A DNA stretch of 64,000 nucleotides from CAVWDI01 sp963753725 (GCA_963753725.1 CAVWDI010000001.1:1-64000); one strand, 5' to 3'. Shown: positions 8,659 to 17,759, counted from the stretch's first letter. The notes: generated from the letters alone by a model not told the origin. Made by a program: numbers and translations.

Positions 8659-9822
8659 CTACAAGGCATAGTACTGGCGATATGAAAGCAGCGGCAATTC
8701 AGCAGTAGTACATTTCACCTCGATATCTAATTTCTGACAAACAATATCTGAAGTTTTCTCAGCCATTTGCCGTAAAGTCGTTGCTTTACCTCCAGTGATG
8801 GTGACGAAACCATCAATATCATCGCTCTCTTTATGGTCAAAACATTTGAATGTACGCGCCACACTCCGTCCGGTTATTCCAGCTCCAATCAGGGGCCTTG
8901 TAGCCATAAACGCTCCGCGCATTTGGGCATTTTTTATCCCCGGGATCAGCGCTGCACCACGTTCAAGCATTAGATCTACCTGTTCATCCACAACCGGAAT
9001 ATAATCGAGATCGTCCACCTCGAAAGAAGTAGTGCCTACTACAACCATACGCCGCTGGGGTAATACAATATCTCCGTCACTTGGTTCACAAAGCCGGTTA
9101 ATAGCTCGATTTACAAACCTTTCATCATACGCCACCATGACACCAGGAGTTGGTCTCACCGGTACATTGGCACCGGCCATATCCGCAATTTCTCCCGCCC
9201 AGGCACCCGTAGCATTTACTACCATATGAGCATGCAGTTCCCTTCGTTCATCTTTTGCCCGGTCCCAGATTTTCAACCCGGTTACACGACCGGTGCTATC
9301 AATAATTAATTCGGTCACGTCCGTATAGAGTTGAAATTTCGCCCCGTTGGATTTTGCGGTGGCTGCAAATGCTAAGGCTAATCTCAGCGGATCAAACGTA
9401 CCATCCGGTACTTCATAGGCCAGTTTCACTTCTGGATTTAAATAGGGTTCCTTTTGTAGGACCTGCTGTGAGGTGAGTTGTTTATAGGGGATCTGGCAGG
9501 CTTCACAACCTTCCAACCACTCTTTAGAATATTCAATATCGCCTTCATCCAATGCTACAAACAATCCCCCATTCGGCTCGATAACCTGTGGAACAATTTT
9601 TCGCAGGATCATATTCTCTTCAATACATTCGATTGCAAATTCCTGGTCTTTTACACAGTAACGCCCCCCACAATGTAATAGACCATGCGTGCGCCCTGAT
9701 GTGCCACAAACAATTGAACCCCGCTCAATCACAGTTACATCCAAACCTCTCAGCGCTAGATCGTGTGCAGTTGCAACACCTGTAAATCCGGCGCCGATAA
9801 TTAATACATGCGGTTAACTCAT
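8659..9822 (-). CDS. glpA: GlpA-like FAD-dependent glycerol-3-phosphate dehydrogenase (in-frame stop at codon 3)
   Basis: Predicted to oxidise sn-glycerol 3-phosphate to dihydroxyacetone phosphate. GlpA hallmarks: Rossmann motif IIGAGFTGVATAHDLALRG, TSGRTHGLLHCGGRYCV, VPDGTFDPLRLA, VVNATGAWAGEIAD, GTTSFEVDDLDYIPV and DGFVTITGGKATTLRQMAE. It ends after about 385 residues, so the C-terminal BFD-like iron-sulfur domain of E. coli GlpA (about 540 residues) is missing. The best start is ATG 9820-9822 with AAAGGAG before it, but codon 3 is TAA (9814-9816). The frame is otherwise open from 9813 down, so this is a point error, a real nonsense change or use of a rare start. Confidence 0.85.
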
Positions 9823-9911
9823 AGTTTGACGCTCCTTTCTTTATAAGGATATACGCCCTCAGATAATTAGTAAAAACTTTTGTTAATTACATTCGTCGGT
9901 AATACTATTTT

Positions 9912-10487
9912 CTAACAACATTTTGGACAATCGATTACTTCATGAACCTGACCCACATCATTTGGAGTAAGCATATCAACCGGACCAGAAACAAAACCCG
10001 TTGCGCCACACCAGCAAGCATATTCTCCGATAGGTACCTTGTTGAATTTCTTGCGTGGTTGTTGAAGATATACGATTTCAATGCCTAATCCCCAACGCGC
10101 ATTGGTGATCAATCGTCTCGCTCCAATTCCCTTCAACTTTTCTGCATATAGTCTGAAATGGTTACAATGGCGCATCAATAATACACCGGTGGAGACATCT
10201 TCTGGAAATGGGACCTGTATTGCATCAGCGCAGATTACATAAATATTTTCGGGATATGTGGGTTTGTTATAGTCATTTCCTAATTTCAAAACATTATGTT
10301 GAAGCTCAATGGCATAAACACGCTGGCATTTCTTTGCAATTCGATGCGCTAACCTCAGATCACCTGCGCCAATTTCAAGGACAACATCTTCTGGAGCAAT
10401 AAAACTCAACACCTGGTTGTATGTCGGTTCATCGTAAGGCGACCACATGGTTTCCCACACATCATTCGCCAGAATTGGTTTTACCAT
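9912..10487 (-). CDS. SAM-dependent methyltransferase-like protein with C-terminal cysteines
   Basis: A 191-residue protein with motif I of class I methyltransferases (VVLEIGAGDLRLAHRIA), an acidic ribose-binding position in RVYAIELQH and motif IV-like ADAIQVPFPED. The fold resembles the KsgA/Erm or tRNA methyltransferase group, but the substrate is unknown. The C-terminal third has YACWCGATG and IDCPKCC, which could bind zinc or iron. It lies inside the glycerol operon between the small membrane protein and the GlpA-like gene, about 90 bases from the latter. No role in glycerol use is evident. Confidence 0.65.
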   Translation of the reverse strand: MVKPILANDVWETMWSPYDEPTYNQVLSFIAPEDVVLEIGAGDLRLAHRIAKKCQRVYAIELQHNVLKLGNDYNKPTYPENIYVICADAIQVPFPEDVSTGVLLMRHCNHFRLYAEKLKGIGARRLITNARWGLGIEIVYLQQPRKKFNKVPIGEYACWCGATGFVSGPVDMLTPNDVGQVHEVIDCPKCC

Positions 10488-10510
10488 TGTTCCTTATTCC
10501 ACTCCAAATA

Positions 10511-10768
10511 TCAACGGTTTCCTCTAAACAAACGATTGAAATACAACGCCCCCAAAAATATTACCCAAATTGCAGCTCCAAATCCCAAACCATATAATAT
10601 GCCTTCCGCACCCATGGCCTGATAAGACGGCCATCCTATAAAAATTGCCATCCCAAGGCTGACAATGGTAATTACAATCAAACCGGTCCTCATTTTAATC
10701 CAGGGAGAATTTGGATCGACTTTGCCTTTTTTTGATTTTTTAGTTTGATTTTTTAAGTCTTTCGCCAT
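10511..10768 (-). CDS. Small two-helix membrane protein of unknown function
   Basis: An 85-residue protein. ATG 10768 is preferred over an upstream TTG because GGAG lies 6 bases before it and would overlap the TTG start. A lysine-rich N-terminus (KNQTKKSKKGKVD) is followed by two hydrophobic helices (about 30-50 and 58-78) and a basic tail, so the N-terminus is probably cytoplasmic. It ends 23 bases before the methyltransferase-like gene. Not recognised. Confidence 0.6.
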   Translation of the reverse strand: MAKDLKNQTKKSKKGKVDPNSPWIKMRTGLIVITIVSLGMAIFIGWPSYQAMGAEGILYGLGFGAAIWVIFLGALYFNRLFRGNR

Positions 10769-10821
10769 ATATTTCTCCAATATATATAATTGTGGTATTC
10801 GTTGTTTCCATCAATAAATTA

Positions 10822-10855
10822 GGCGGCGCACCTAAGTTTTGGCAGGTGCGCCGCC
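10822..10855. terminator. Perfect 12-bp stem between glpK and downstream operon genes
   Basis: GGCGGCGCACCT (10822-10833) pairs perfectly with AGGTGCGCCGCC (10844-10855) around a 10-base loop. It sits downstream of glpK and upstream of the membrane-protein gene on the minus strand. No long T run follows on either strand, so it may be a weak terminator or an mRNA-stabilising intercistronic hairpin. Confidence 0.7.
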
Positions 10856-10967
10856 CATTTGTACATACTTTTGGTGCGACGTATGAGGATCGATTAATCG
10901 CTTTTATCTCAACCCCTTCATTGAGAACGGATCGTTCCTGCCTTACTAACGCTGCACATTGAGTTCC

Positions 10968-12487
10968 TTATTCAACCCAATCGAAAGTGCGTTCCACGGC
11001 TTTAAGCCAGCCATTATACATTTCTGCTCGCGTGTCAGCATCCATAGCGGGTTCCCATGTCTTATCCATCAACCAGTTTTTGCGCAGGTCATCCACATTG
11101 TCCCAGAATCCAACCGCAAGTCCGGCTGCATAAGAAGCGCCAAGCGCTGTGGTCTCAGCGACCTTCGGCCTCACTACTGGTACCCCAGGAATATCAGCCT
11201 GGAACTGCATCAAAGTTCGTTATACACCATTCCGCCGTCCACTTTAAGGGCGGTGAGGTGGAACGCCGGAGTCCTTGTTCATGGCGTCCAGTACTTCGCG
11301 GGTCTGGTATGCAGTAGCTTCCAGATGCCGCCCGTGAGATGTGATACTTATTCACATAACGGGTCATACCGACAATAACACCGCGCGCATCCGATTTCCA
11401 GTAAGGAGCGAAAAGCCCGGAGAACGCTGGTACGAAATAAATTCCACCAGCATCATCAACTTCTTTAGCAAATGTCTTCAACTTTTGGTAAATCATCGAA
11501 GAAATTTAGGTTATCCCTGCAGCCATTGGACTAAAGCGCCTGTGATCGCTATTGAACCTTCAAGACAGTACACCGCTGGTTCTTTGCCGATCTTGTAACC
11601 CAGCGTGGTCAGCAAACCACTCTTAGACGGTACAGGTGCTGTACCCGTGTTGAGCAGCATGAAGCAGCCAGTGCCGTAGGTATTCTTTAGCTTCTCCTGG
11701 TGCGTAGCAAGCTTGGCCAAAAAGGGCTGCTTGCTGGTCACCCAGGTCGCCGCAAACCGGAATTGAGTTCTCCAAAGGGTCCATCTGAGGGGGTGGTTCC
11801 CCACACATCCGGGATCACTGGATGGTACCACTCTGGGCAGCATCTGGCGTGGAATTCCCATTATGCTCAGTATTTCATCATCCCAATCAAGGGTTTCCAG
11901 GTTCATCAGCATCGTGCGAGATGCGTTTGATACATCCGTAACATGAGCGCCGCCATTTGGTCCGCCAGTCAGCCACCAGATTACCCAGGTATCGATGTTA
12001 CCAAAGACTGCTTCGCCCTTCTCAGCTGCGGCACGCTTACGCCCTCGACATTGTCCAGGATCCACTTCACTTTTGGTCCCGAGAAATATGTCGCCAACGG
12101 TAGACCCACCTTCGGTCGGAAGCGGTCCTGCCCACCATCTTCTGCCAGCATATTGCAGATTTTATCGGTACGCGTATCCTGCCATACGATGGCGTTATAG
12201 TAAGGTTCGCCTGTTTTTGATTCCAAACAACGGTAGTCTCGCGCTGGTTGGTTACGCCTACTGCTGCGATATCCCCGGGCTGCAGCGCCAGCCTTCTCGA
12301 CCGCACCTTTGACAACATCCTGAGTGCGGGCCCAAATCTCCATCGGGTCGTGTTCAACCCAACCGGGTTTTGGGTAAATTTGTTCGTGTTCCATCTGGTG
12401 TACGCTCACAACGCCGCCCGAGTGATCAAAAATCATGCATCGGGTACTGGTAGTACCCTGATCCACTGCTACAGAATACTTAGCCAT
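10968..12487 (-). pseudogene. glpK: Glycerol kinase, broken by many indels
   Basis: ATP + glycerol -> glycerol 3-phosphate. The N-terminus is clear (MAKYSVAVDQGTTSTRCMIF, PKPGWVEHDPMEIW). Further parts are found in shifting frames: AAVGVTNQRETTVVWNQK, EPYYNAIVWQDTRTD, FGNIDTWVIWWLTGG, CGDLGDQQAALFGQA, NTYGTGCFMLLNTG, GGIYFVPAFSGLFAPYWKSD and ETTALGASYAAGLAVGFW. Joining them needs at least eight indels in 1.5 kb (near 12270, 12215, 12065, 11810, 11690, 11510, 11490 and 11330-11215). Residue conservation is intact, so either the consensus is locally very poor or the gene died recently. It lies 46 bases after dhaL in the glycerol operon. Confidence 0.85.
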
Positions 12488-12533
12488 TTCTAGTCCTCCA
12501 ATTGAAAATACTTCATTGTACCTATATTATTGG

Positions 12534-13169
12534 TTAATTATCAGCCCACGTATCAGCGGCTACCTGTAATATCAAATATGAAGAAGTCGCGCCCGGATCT
12601 TGATGACCCGCGCTGCGTTCGCCAAGATAACTTGCACGACCTTTCTTTGCAACCATGGGGATAGTTTCAACCATCCCTTGCTTGGCTGCATCAGCGGATA
12701 CTTGTAATGCATCCCCTTTTGGAACACTACCATTGAGTGAATCCTTGAGTGAATTCACCGCAGGAGTTAATGCATCCACCATGGTTTTGTCCCCCAACTC
12801 CGCTTTTCCGCGCATAACAATTCCATCCACCGCAGCTTCAAGAGCTAATGCCCAATCTTCAAGGCTTAACTCCATTTTCCCGGCAGATTTCATTCCTATT
12901 TGAAGATAAAAAGTGCCATACAGGGGACCGCCTGCTCCACCAACGGTGGAGAGCAAAGTCATACCAACAGTTTTTGCGATTGTGCCGATATCTTTATCGC
13001 TTACATCCGGCATCTTGGTCATAACAGCTTTAAAACCACGATCCATATTGGCACCATGGTCAGCATCTCCAATTGCCGAATCCAACTCGATCAGGTATTC
13101 CCGGTTCTCTTTTAGCACATCTGCGCTTTTGTTGATCCATTCCAAAAAATTATCGCGTGATATTGACAT
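12534..13169 (-). CDS. dhaL: Dihydroxyacetone kinase subunit L (nucleotide-binding)
   Basis: Binds ADP/ATP, accepts phosphate from DhaM and gives it to DhaK-bound dihydroxyacetone. About 211 residues. The Mg-ADP motif is SAIGDADHGANMDRG (three Asp ligands), followed by TLLSTVGGAGGPLYGTFY and DKTMVDALTPA. ATG 13169 is chosen because GGAG precedes it by 6 bases; an in-frame ATG at 13187 lies in the hairpin region and lacks a site. In E. coli ADP-DhaL also activates DhaR, which fits the DhaR-like gene upstream. Confidence 0.95.
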   Translation of the reverse strand: MSISRDNFLEWINKSADVLKENREYLIELDSAIGDADHGANMDRGFKAVMTKMPDVSDKDIGTIAKTVGMTLLSTVGGAGGPLYGTFYLQIGMKSAGKMELSLEDWALALEAAVDGIVMRGKAELGDKTMVDALTPAVNSLKDSLNGSVPKGDALQVSADAAKQGMVETIPMVAKKGRASYLGERSAGHQDPGATSSYLILQVAADTWADN

Positions 13170-13188
13170 ATATTGCTCCGTAGGCATA

Positions 13189-13212
13189 GGGGGCTAGGTT
13201 CGCCCAGCCCCC
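13189..13212. terminator. GC-rich hairpin between dhaK and dhaL
   Basis: GGGGGCT (13189-13195) pairs with AGCCCCC (13206-13212), extended inward by two G-C pairs after a mismatch and closed by TTCG. It lies in the 57-base gap between dhaK (frame-corrected end) and dhaL. No T run follows, so an intercistronic stabiliser is as likely as a terminator. Confidence 0.6.
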
Positions 13213-13226
13213 CAGAATTTTGACAA

Positions 13227-14230
13227 TTATACACCCCAGCGCAGACCAATTGTATTGACCGGGTGCATCCCAAAGTTTCTTGAGAGTCATCGTCCATCTT
13301 CAATACAGTGATGGAGCATCCAGCCATCTCCAGGCTGGTGATGTAAGGTCCGACCAGATTACGGACAACTTTTAATCCATGCTGCTTCTGCGATTCGAAT
13401 GCTTTACGATATACGATGTAAAGTTCGATAGGAGGTGTACCACCCATACCGTTTACAAACAGCAGCACTTCCTCTCCTGCTACAAACGGGATGTCGTTGA
13501 GGATCGGTTCCATCAGCATTTCAGTGATCTCATCGGCGGTCTTGATTTTCATTCTTTCGCGACCAGGTTCACCATGGATACCGATTCCGATCTCCATTTC
13601 ATCCTCAGGAAGGTCAAAAGTGGGTTTCCCGGCATGTGGTACTGTGCAGGAAGTGAGCGCCATTCCCATACTGAGTCCCCATTCCTTCACCTTGTTGCAC
13701 ACATCGGTAACTTCCTTCAATGAGCGCCCCTCTTCAGCTGCTGCGCCGCAAACTTTTTCTGCCAATACAGTACTTCCAACACCGCGGCGGCCGGCTGTAT
13801 AGAGGCTGTCCTGTACGGCTACATCATCGTCGATTACAACGGCTTCTACATCAATCCCCTCGGCGTGTGCCAGGTCGGCTGCCATTTCGAAATTCATGAT
13901 GTCACCGGTGTAATTTTTTACAATATGCAGTACACCGGCGCCTCCATCCACAGCTTTGGTGGCTTCCAGCATCTGGTCCGGGGTTGGTGAAGTGAATACC
14001 GCGCCCGGGCAGGCTGCATCCAGCATTCCCATACCGACGAAGCCGCCGTGCATAGGTTCGTGGCCCGAGCCCCCACCGGATACAAGTCCCACTTTCCCTT
14101 TTACAGGAGCATCTGCACGGACCATATAATTCGGGTCATAGAATACTTTTACCAAATCCGGATGAGCTAAAGCAATACCCTCAAGTTCTTCCTTTACGAC
14201 GGCTTCCGGATCGTTAATTAATTTCTTCAT
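13227..14230 (-). CDS. dhaK: Dihydroxyacetone kinase subunit K (substrate-binding)
   Basis: Binds dihydroxyacetone covalently through His and receives phosphate from DhaL. Motifs: LVSGGGSGHEPMHGGFVGMG, VLHIVKNYTGDIMNFEMA, EVLLFVNGMGGTPPIELYIV and the substrate His in GIGIHGEPGRER. The C-terminus breaks after KMDDDSQ: two small shifts give KKLWDAP and then VNTIGLRWGV with a TAA at 13227-13229, the normal DhaK ending and length (about 333 residues). The uncorrected frame reads on to 13112 with unrelated sequence. Cotranscribed with glpF and dhaL. Confidence 0.93.
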
Positions 14231-14259
14231 ATGGAACCTCTCAAATTTCTTGATTATTT

Positions 14260-14288
14260 CGGGTCAACATCGAAAAGATGTTGACCCG
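14260..14288. terminator. Perfect 12-bp hairpin between glpF and dhaK
   Basis: CGGGTCAACATC (14260-14271), loop GAAAA, GATGTTGACCCG (14277-14288). It is in the 66-base gap between the glpF stop and the dhaK start on the minus strand. There is no T run after it on the minus strand. It probably sets relative transcript levels or protects the glpF mRNA 3' end. Confidence 0.7.
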
Positions 14289-14296
14289 TTTATACT

Positions 14297-15127
14297 TCAC
14301 ATTATTGGACCTATTAATCTACGGCAACGCTCTTCTTCTTCTTTCGGAAGGTACGGTGTAATGAAGATGTCATAGAAAATTACACCTAGGGCGCCACCGA
14401 TTAATGGCCCGAGGATAGGCGCAACAAGCCAGTATAATCCATCCCACAATCCTTGAGTTCCGACCAGCGTTCCAAATAAACGCGGTCCGAAGTCACGGGC
14501 GGGGTTGATTGCGTAACCGCTGGGGCCGCCCAGAGTCAAACCAACCATTACAACTACAAGCCCCACAGCAAGGGGGCCAAAAAATAATGTCGATTTGCCC
14601 CAGTTATTGTTGTCAAAGAAGGACACCACTCCTAGAAGTAAAACCATGGTACCAAACACTTCTGCTATAAAGGCATTCAGCAATGAATATGGCACTCCTC
14701 CTGAAGACCCTGCTGCACCCCAAAAAGTTGAAGTGAACACAGATCCAGGTCCAGTGCACCACACATTTGGCATGCCTGCGGCTTGGAGCCCTTCCATGTA
14801 TACTAAGTATACGCCCAGCGCGCCAACGAATGCACCTACAATCTGAGCCAACCAATAGGGAATGACTTTACCCCATGCAAAGCCTCTTTTCACAGCCATC
14901 GCAAAGGTTACCGCAGGGTTGATGTGTGCGCCAGTAACACCACCGGCAACGTAAACTGCCACCATAACCGAGAGACCCCATCCCCAAGCTATTGTATTCC
15001 AATCATATCCTTGGGATGCTAAGCGAGGCGCAAGACCAACATTGGCAACAACGCCGTCACCACCCAAGATTAGAATGAAAGTGCCAAAAAATTCGGCCAT
15101 TAATTCGCCAAACAAACCTTTTTTCAT
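14297..15127 (-). CDS. glpF: Glycerol facilitator (aquaglyceroporin)
   Basis: Channel for glycerol uptake in the cytoplasmic membrane. A 276-residue MIP-family protein with six helices and two half-helices carrying GAHINPAVTFAM and GYAINPARDFGPRLFG. The Asp after the second NPAR is typical of glycerol-conducting members. AGGAGA lies 10 bases before the ATG. First gene of the glycerol/dihydroxyacetone operon. Confidence 0.95.
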   Translation of the reverse strand: MKKGLFGELMAEFFGTFILILGGDGVVANVGLAPRLASQGYDWNTIAWGWGLSVMVAVYVAGGVTGAHINPAVTFAMAVKRGFAWGKVIPYWLAQIVGAFVGALGVYLVYMEGLQAAGMPNVWCTGPGSVFTSTFWGAAGSSGGVPYSLLNAFIAEVFGTMVLLLGVVSFFDNNNWGKSTLFFGPLAVGLVVVMVGLTLGGPSGYAINPARDFGPRLFGTLVGTQGLWDGLYWLVAPILGPLIGGALGVIFYDIFITPYLPKEEEERCRRLIGPIM

Positions 15128-15285
15128 TTCTACTATCTCCTATATCTATATAGATGAGTAAAAAATCTTCCAAAATTCAAGGCCATTTTGATCTTTTTTC
15201 CTATAAATCGATAAAACCTCCTTTCCAAATTAATGAATACAGCTAATCAATACAACGACAATTCCAGGCTTAAACTGCCCAGAGT

Positions 15286-15327
15286 AAAAAAAAGCCGCCC
15301 TTGATTTTTCAAATTCTCAAAGACGGC
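15286..15327 (-). terminator. Rho-independent terminator between dhaR-like gene and glpF
   Basis: On the minus strand GCCGTCTTTGA (15327-15317) pairs with TCAAGGGCGGC (15304-15294) over 11 positions including G-T pairs, followed by eight T (15293-15286). It lies about 230 bases after the dhaR-like stop and 160 bases before glpF. It either ends the regulator transcript or attenuates a longer glpF leader. Confidence 0.8.
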
Positions 15328-15455
15328 AAAACACAATTGCAATTGGACACCAGACCATGAGTAAGCCAAATTATCCCTAATGATCGTGAAATACTGGCTA
15401 ATAAATTGCTCGTAACAACTGGCCCTGTCCACTCTGCAATTCTATATCACATTCT

Positions 15456-15528
15456 GAATATGTCAAATATTCTTTGGTTTTTGTTTCTTTATGAAACACT
15501 TTTATGGGGATGTGTTCCTTAACGGAAC
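15456..15528. promoter_or_regulatory. Tandem inverted repeats, candidate activator-binding sites
   Basis: Three inverted repeats with a 5-base spacer: GAATAT-N5-ATATTC (15456-15472), TGTTTC-N5-GAAACA (15482-15498) and GTTCC-N5-GGAAC (15514-15528). The last two share the form GTTyC-N5-GrAAC with centres 31 bp apart, about three helical turns. They lie just after the dhaR-like gene and 330-400 bp upstream of glpF, suitable for an enhancer-type activator. The rest of 15128-15455 holds the terminator and an AAAGGAGG at about 15216-15223 (minus strand) not followed by a usable start codon. Confidence 0.5.
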
Positions 15529-15554
15529 GTATATTTTAATTCAAGAACCTCCCC

Positions 15555-17532
15555 CTAATTAGAGTTTCTGAAATCAAGCAATTGTATATCTATTTTTTTT
15601 AGTTTCCGCCAAAGAGTTGTTCTTCCAATTCCTAAATATCGAGCCATTTCCGATGCATTTCCATTACACAATTTTGCTGCGTTTAAGATTTTTCGCGTTC
15701 TACTTCATCCATAGTTTTTATTCTATTCAAATCCCCACTTATATCTGAAAACTTTCCTGGTAAACGTACATAATCTGGTAAGTGTTCCGGAGAAATAATC
15801 CCGCTAAATCCAGCTTGAGCTGCTGCCCGACCAATCACCGCTTCCAATTCCCGGAGATTACCTGGCCAGGAATAATTTCCTAAGAAATCAATCAACTCAT
15901 GATCGAATTCCAGGCGGCGATTTAATTGTTGAGAAATTCGATTTATTGTCCGCTTTAATAAAATTGGTAAATCTTTTTTACGTTCCCTAAGAGGCGGAAG
16001 CCTGATTTCTAATGAACTGAGTCTTATAGAACAGATCTGCTCTGAAATTACCCTTCTTGATTAAACTTTCGATATCCGCCGATGAAGCAGCAATAATCCT
16101 TACGTCAACTTCAATTGGTCTTTTACTTCCCAAACGCTGGACAATACCCAGGTCAATCACATTAATAAAACACCTTGAGCTTCCAGCGGTAAAGCTTCAA
16201 CATCCTGAAAATACATTGTTCCCCCCTGAGCCAACTCGAATTTGCTTGGACGGCCGCCAGGCATTTTCTCTGATATACCTTCATCGAAGCCCAACAATTC
16301 GTGCACCAAAATCTCACTTGGTACCGAGGAGCAAGCATAAATTGAAAATGGTCCATCTTTGCGGTTACCTTCGTTATGAATGGCGCTCGCCACAGGATTT
16401 TTTCCTGTTCCACTTTCACCACGGATAAAGATGCTCGCATCAGCTGGCGCGGCAGTCTTTACAAACCTGCGAACGTGCTTCATCTGCGTTGATTCACCTG
16501 TGAGGTCAGTCATAGTGAAAGACGCCTGTGCTCCTACTTGATTTTGCACCAGCTTGTGGATATCTTTCCCTTCCCGCGCATTGATAATAATCCATTGCAA
16601 ATCATTATCTTTTAAGACATATCTGATACTTACAACGCAAGTTATTGACTTTCCGTTAACTTCAATATTTAGTTCGACGTCGGTCAGGGGTACTCTTTCA
16701 TCCACTGCCTCACGTATGAAATCAGGATAGGACACAAATTCCCTTATATGCCTTCCGAGAAGTGCATCTTGCGAAACCCCCAGTAATTCGGCTGCGGCTG
16801 GATTCATGTGCATTAAAACTCGCTCTGCATTCCATACTAGAATTGCCTGCGAGTTTGCGGACAAAACTGCATTCAGCTCAGCAAGTCTGCTGTTCTGTTC
16901 GCCTAACAAATGCTCGGTTTGAATTTGGCCTTCAATAGCGCGCGCTCCTGCCACAACCAAGCCAAGGGTATGAGGATTGTGATTATCGACCCGCGTGATC
17001 ACACCAATTACCCCCAAAGGATGCCCACTGAGATCAAATACCGGGGCTGCTGATTCAGCCAATTCGTGGAAGCGCTGTAAATAATGTTCTGCTCCTACCA
17101 CACTGGACGGGAACCGGTCAATTAATGCCAGTCCGAAGGCATTTGTTCCGATTTCCGCCTCAGAAACCAAAGTTCCGCGCGTGAGGCCATATTGATTTAT
17201 GATCATAACAATTTCATCATCACCACAATAATCCAATATAGTAGCGGAACTATTGATAAATAGGATTACTACACCAGAACCTTCAACGAATTGGTAAATA
17301 TCCTCCATTACCGGTCTGGCGATCGACATCATATCGAAACTGGCAACCTGAAAGGCGAGCAAGTGGTCATCGCTGAAACGTGTAGGAAGGATCGATTTAT
17401 CTGGTCCAAATCGACCCCTGCAGCGTTTCCAAGAATTGGCAATGTTAACAGGATATCCGGAAGGATGCGGTTGTTCCTGGTGAATTCAGTCCAGGCCGAA
17501 GGTGCATGAATAAATTCAAATCTTTCATTCAT
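15555..17532 (-). CDS. dhaR: DhaR-like transcriptional activator (GAF-PAS-AAA-Fis HTH), frameshifted
   Basis: Main open frame 17362-16157: GAF domain (about 17340-16950), PAS domain (LNAVLSANSQAILVWNAERV, NPAAAELLGVS), then an NtrC-type AAA domain with FIRGESGTGKNPVASAIH. The N-terminal 55 residues are in another frame (17532-17365). The AAA end (LPPLRERKKDLP, NYSWPGNLRELEAVIG) and the Fis-type HTH (NASEMARYLGIGRTTLWRKL) lie in other frames down to a TAG at 15555. At least four indels (near 17345, 16158, 16025 and 15690) are needed. The loop that is GAFTGA in sigma-54 activators reads DEGISEKM, and Walker B reads GGTMYFQDVE. E. coli DhaR also works with sigma-70 and is controlled by DhaK and DhaL, matching this setting. 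Confidence 0.82.
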
Positions 17533-17665
17533 ATCAATTCTCTAGAAAGAGAAGTCCCAATATTTAACTCGGCTAACTTCTTCTTCGTACTTCAAAGTTG
17601 CACTTGTAAGTTGAAACTAAGAATTCATGATAATCCATTCTCCTCCATTATATATTAAATATAAA

Positions 17666-17740
<75 letters not shown>

Positions 17741-17759
17741 AAAGCGAGAAAATTATACC

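Noticed and set aside
15128..15554. Sigma-54 promoter for glpF
   Set aside because: No convincing -24/-12 element on the minus strand, and the adjacent activator lacks GAFTGA.
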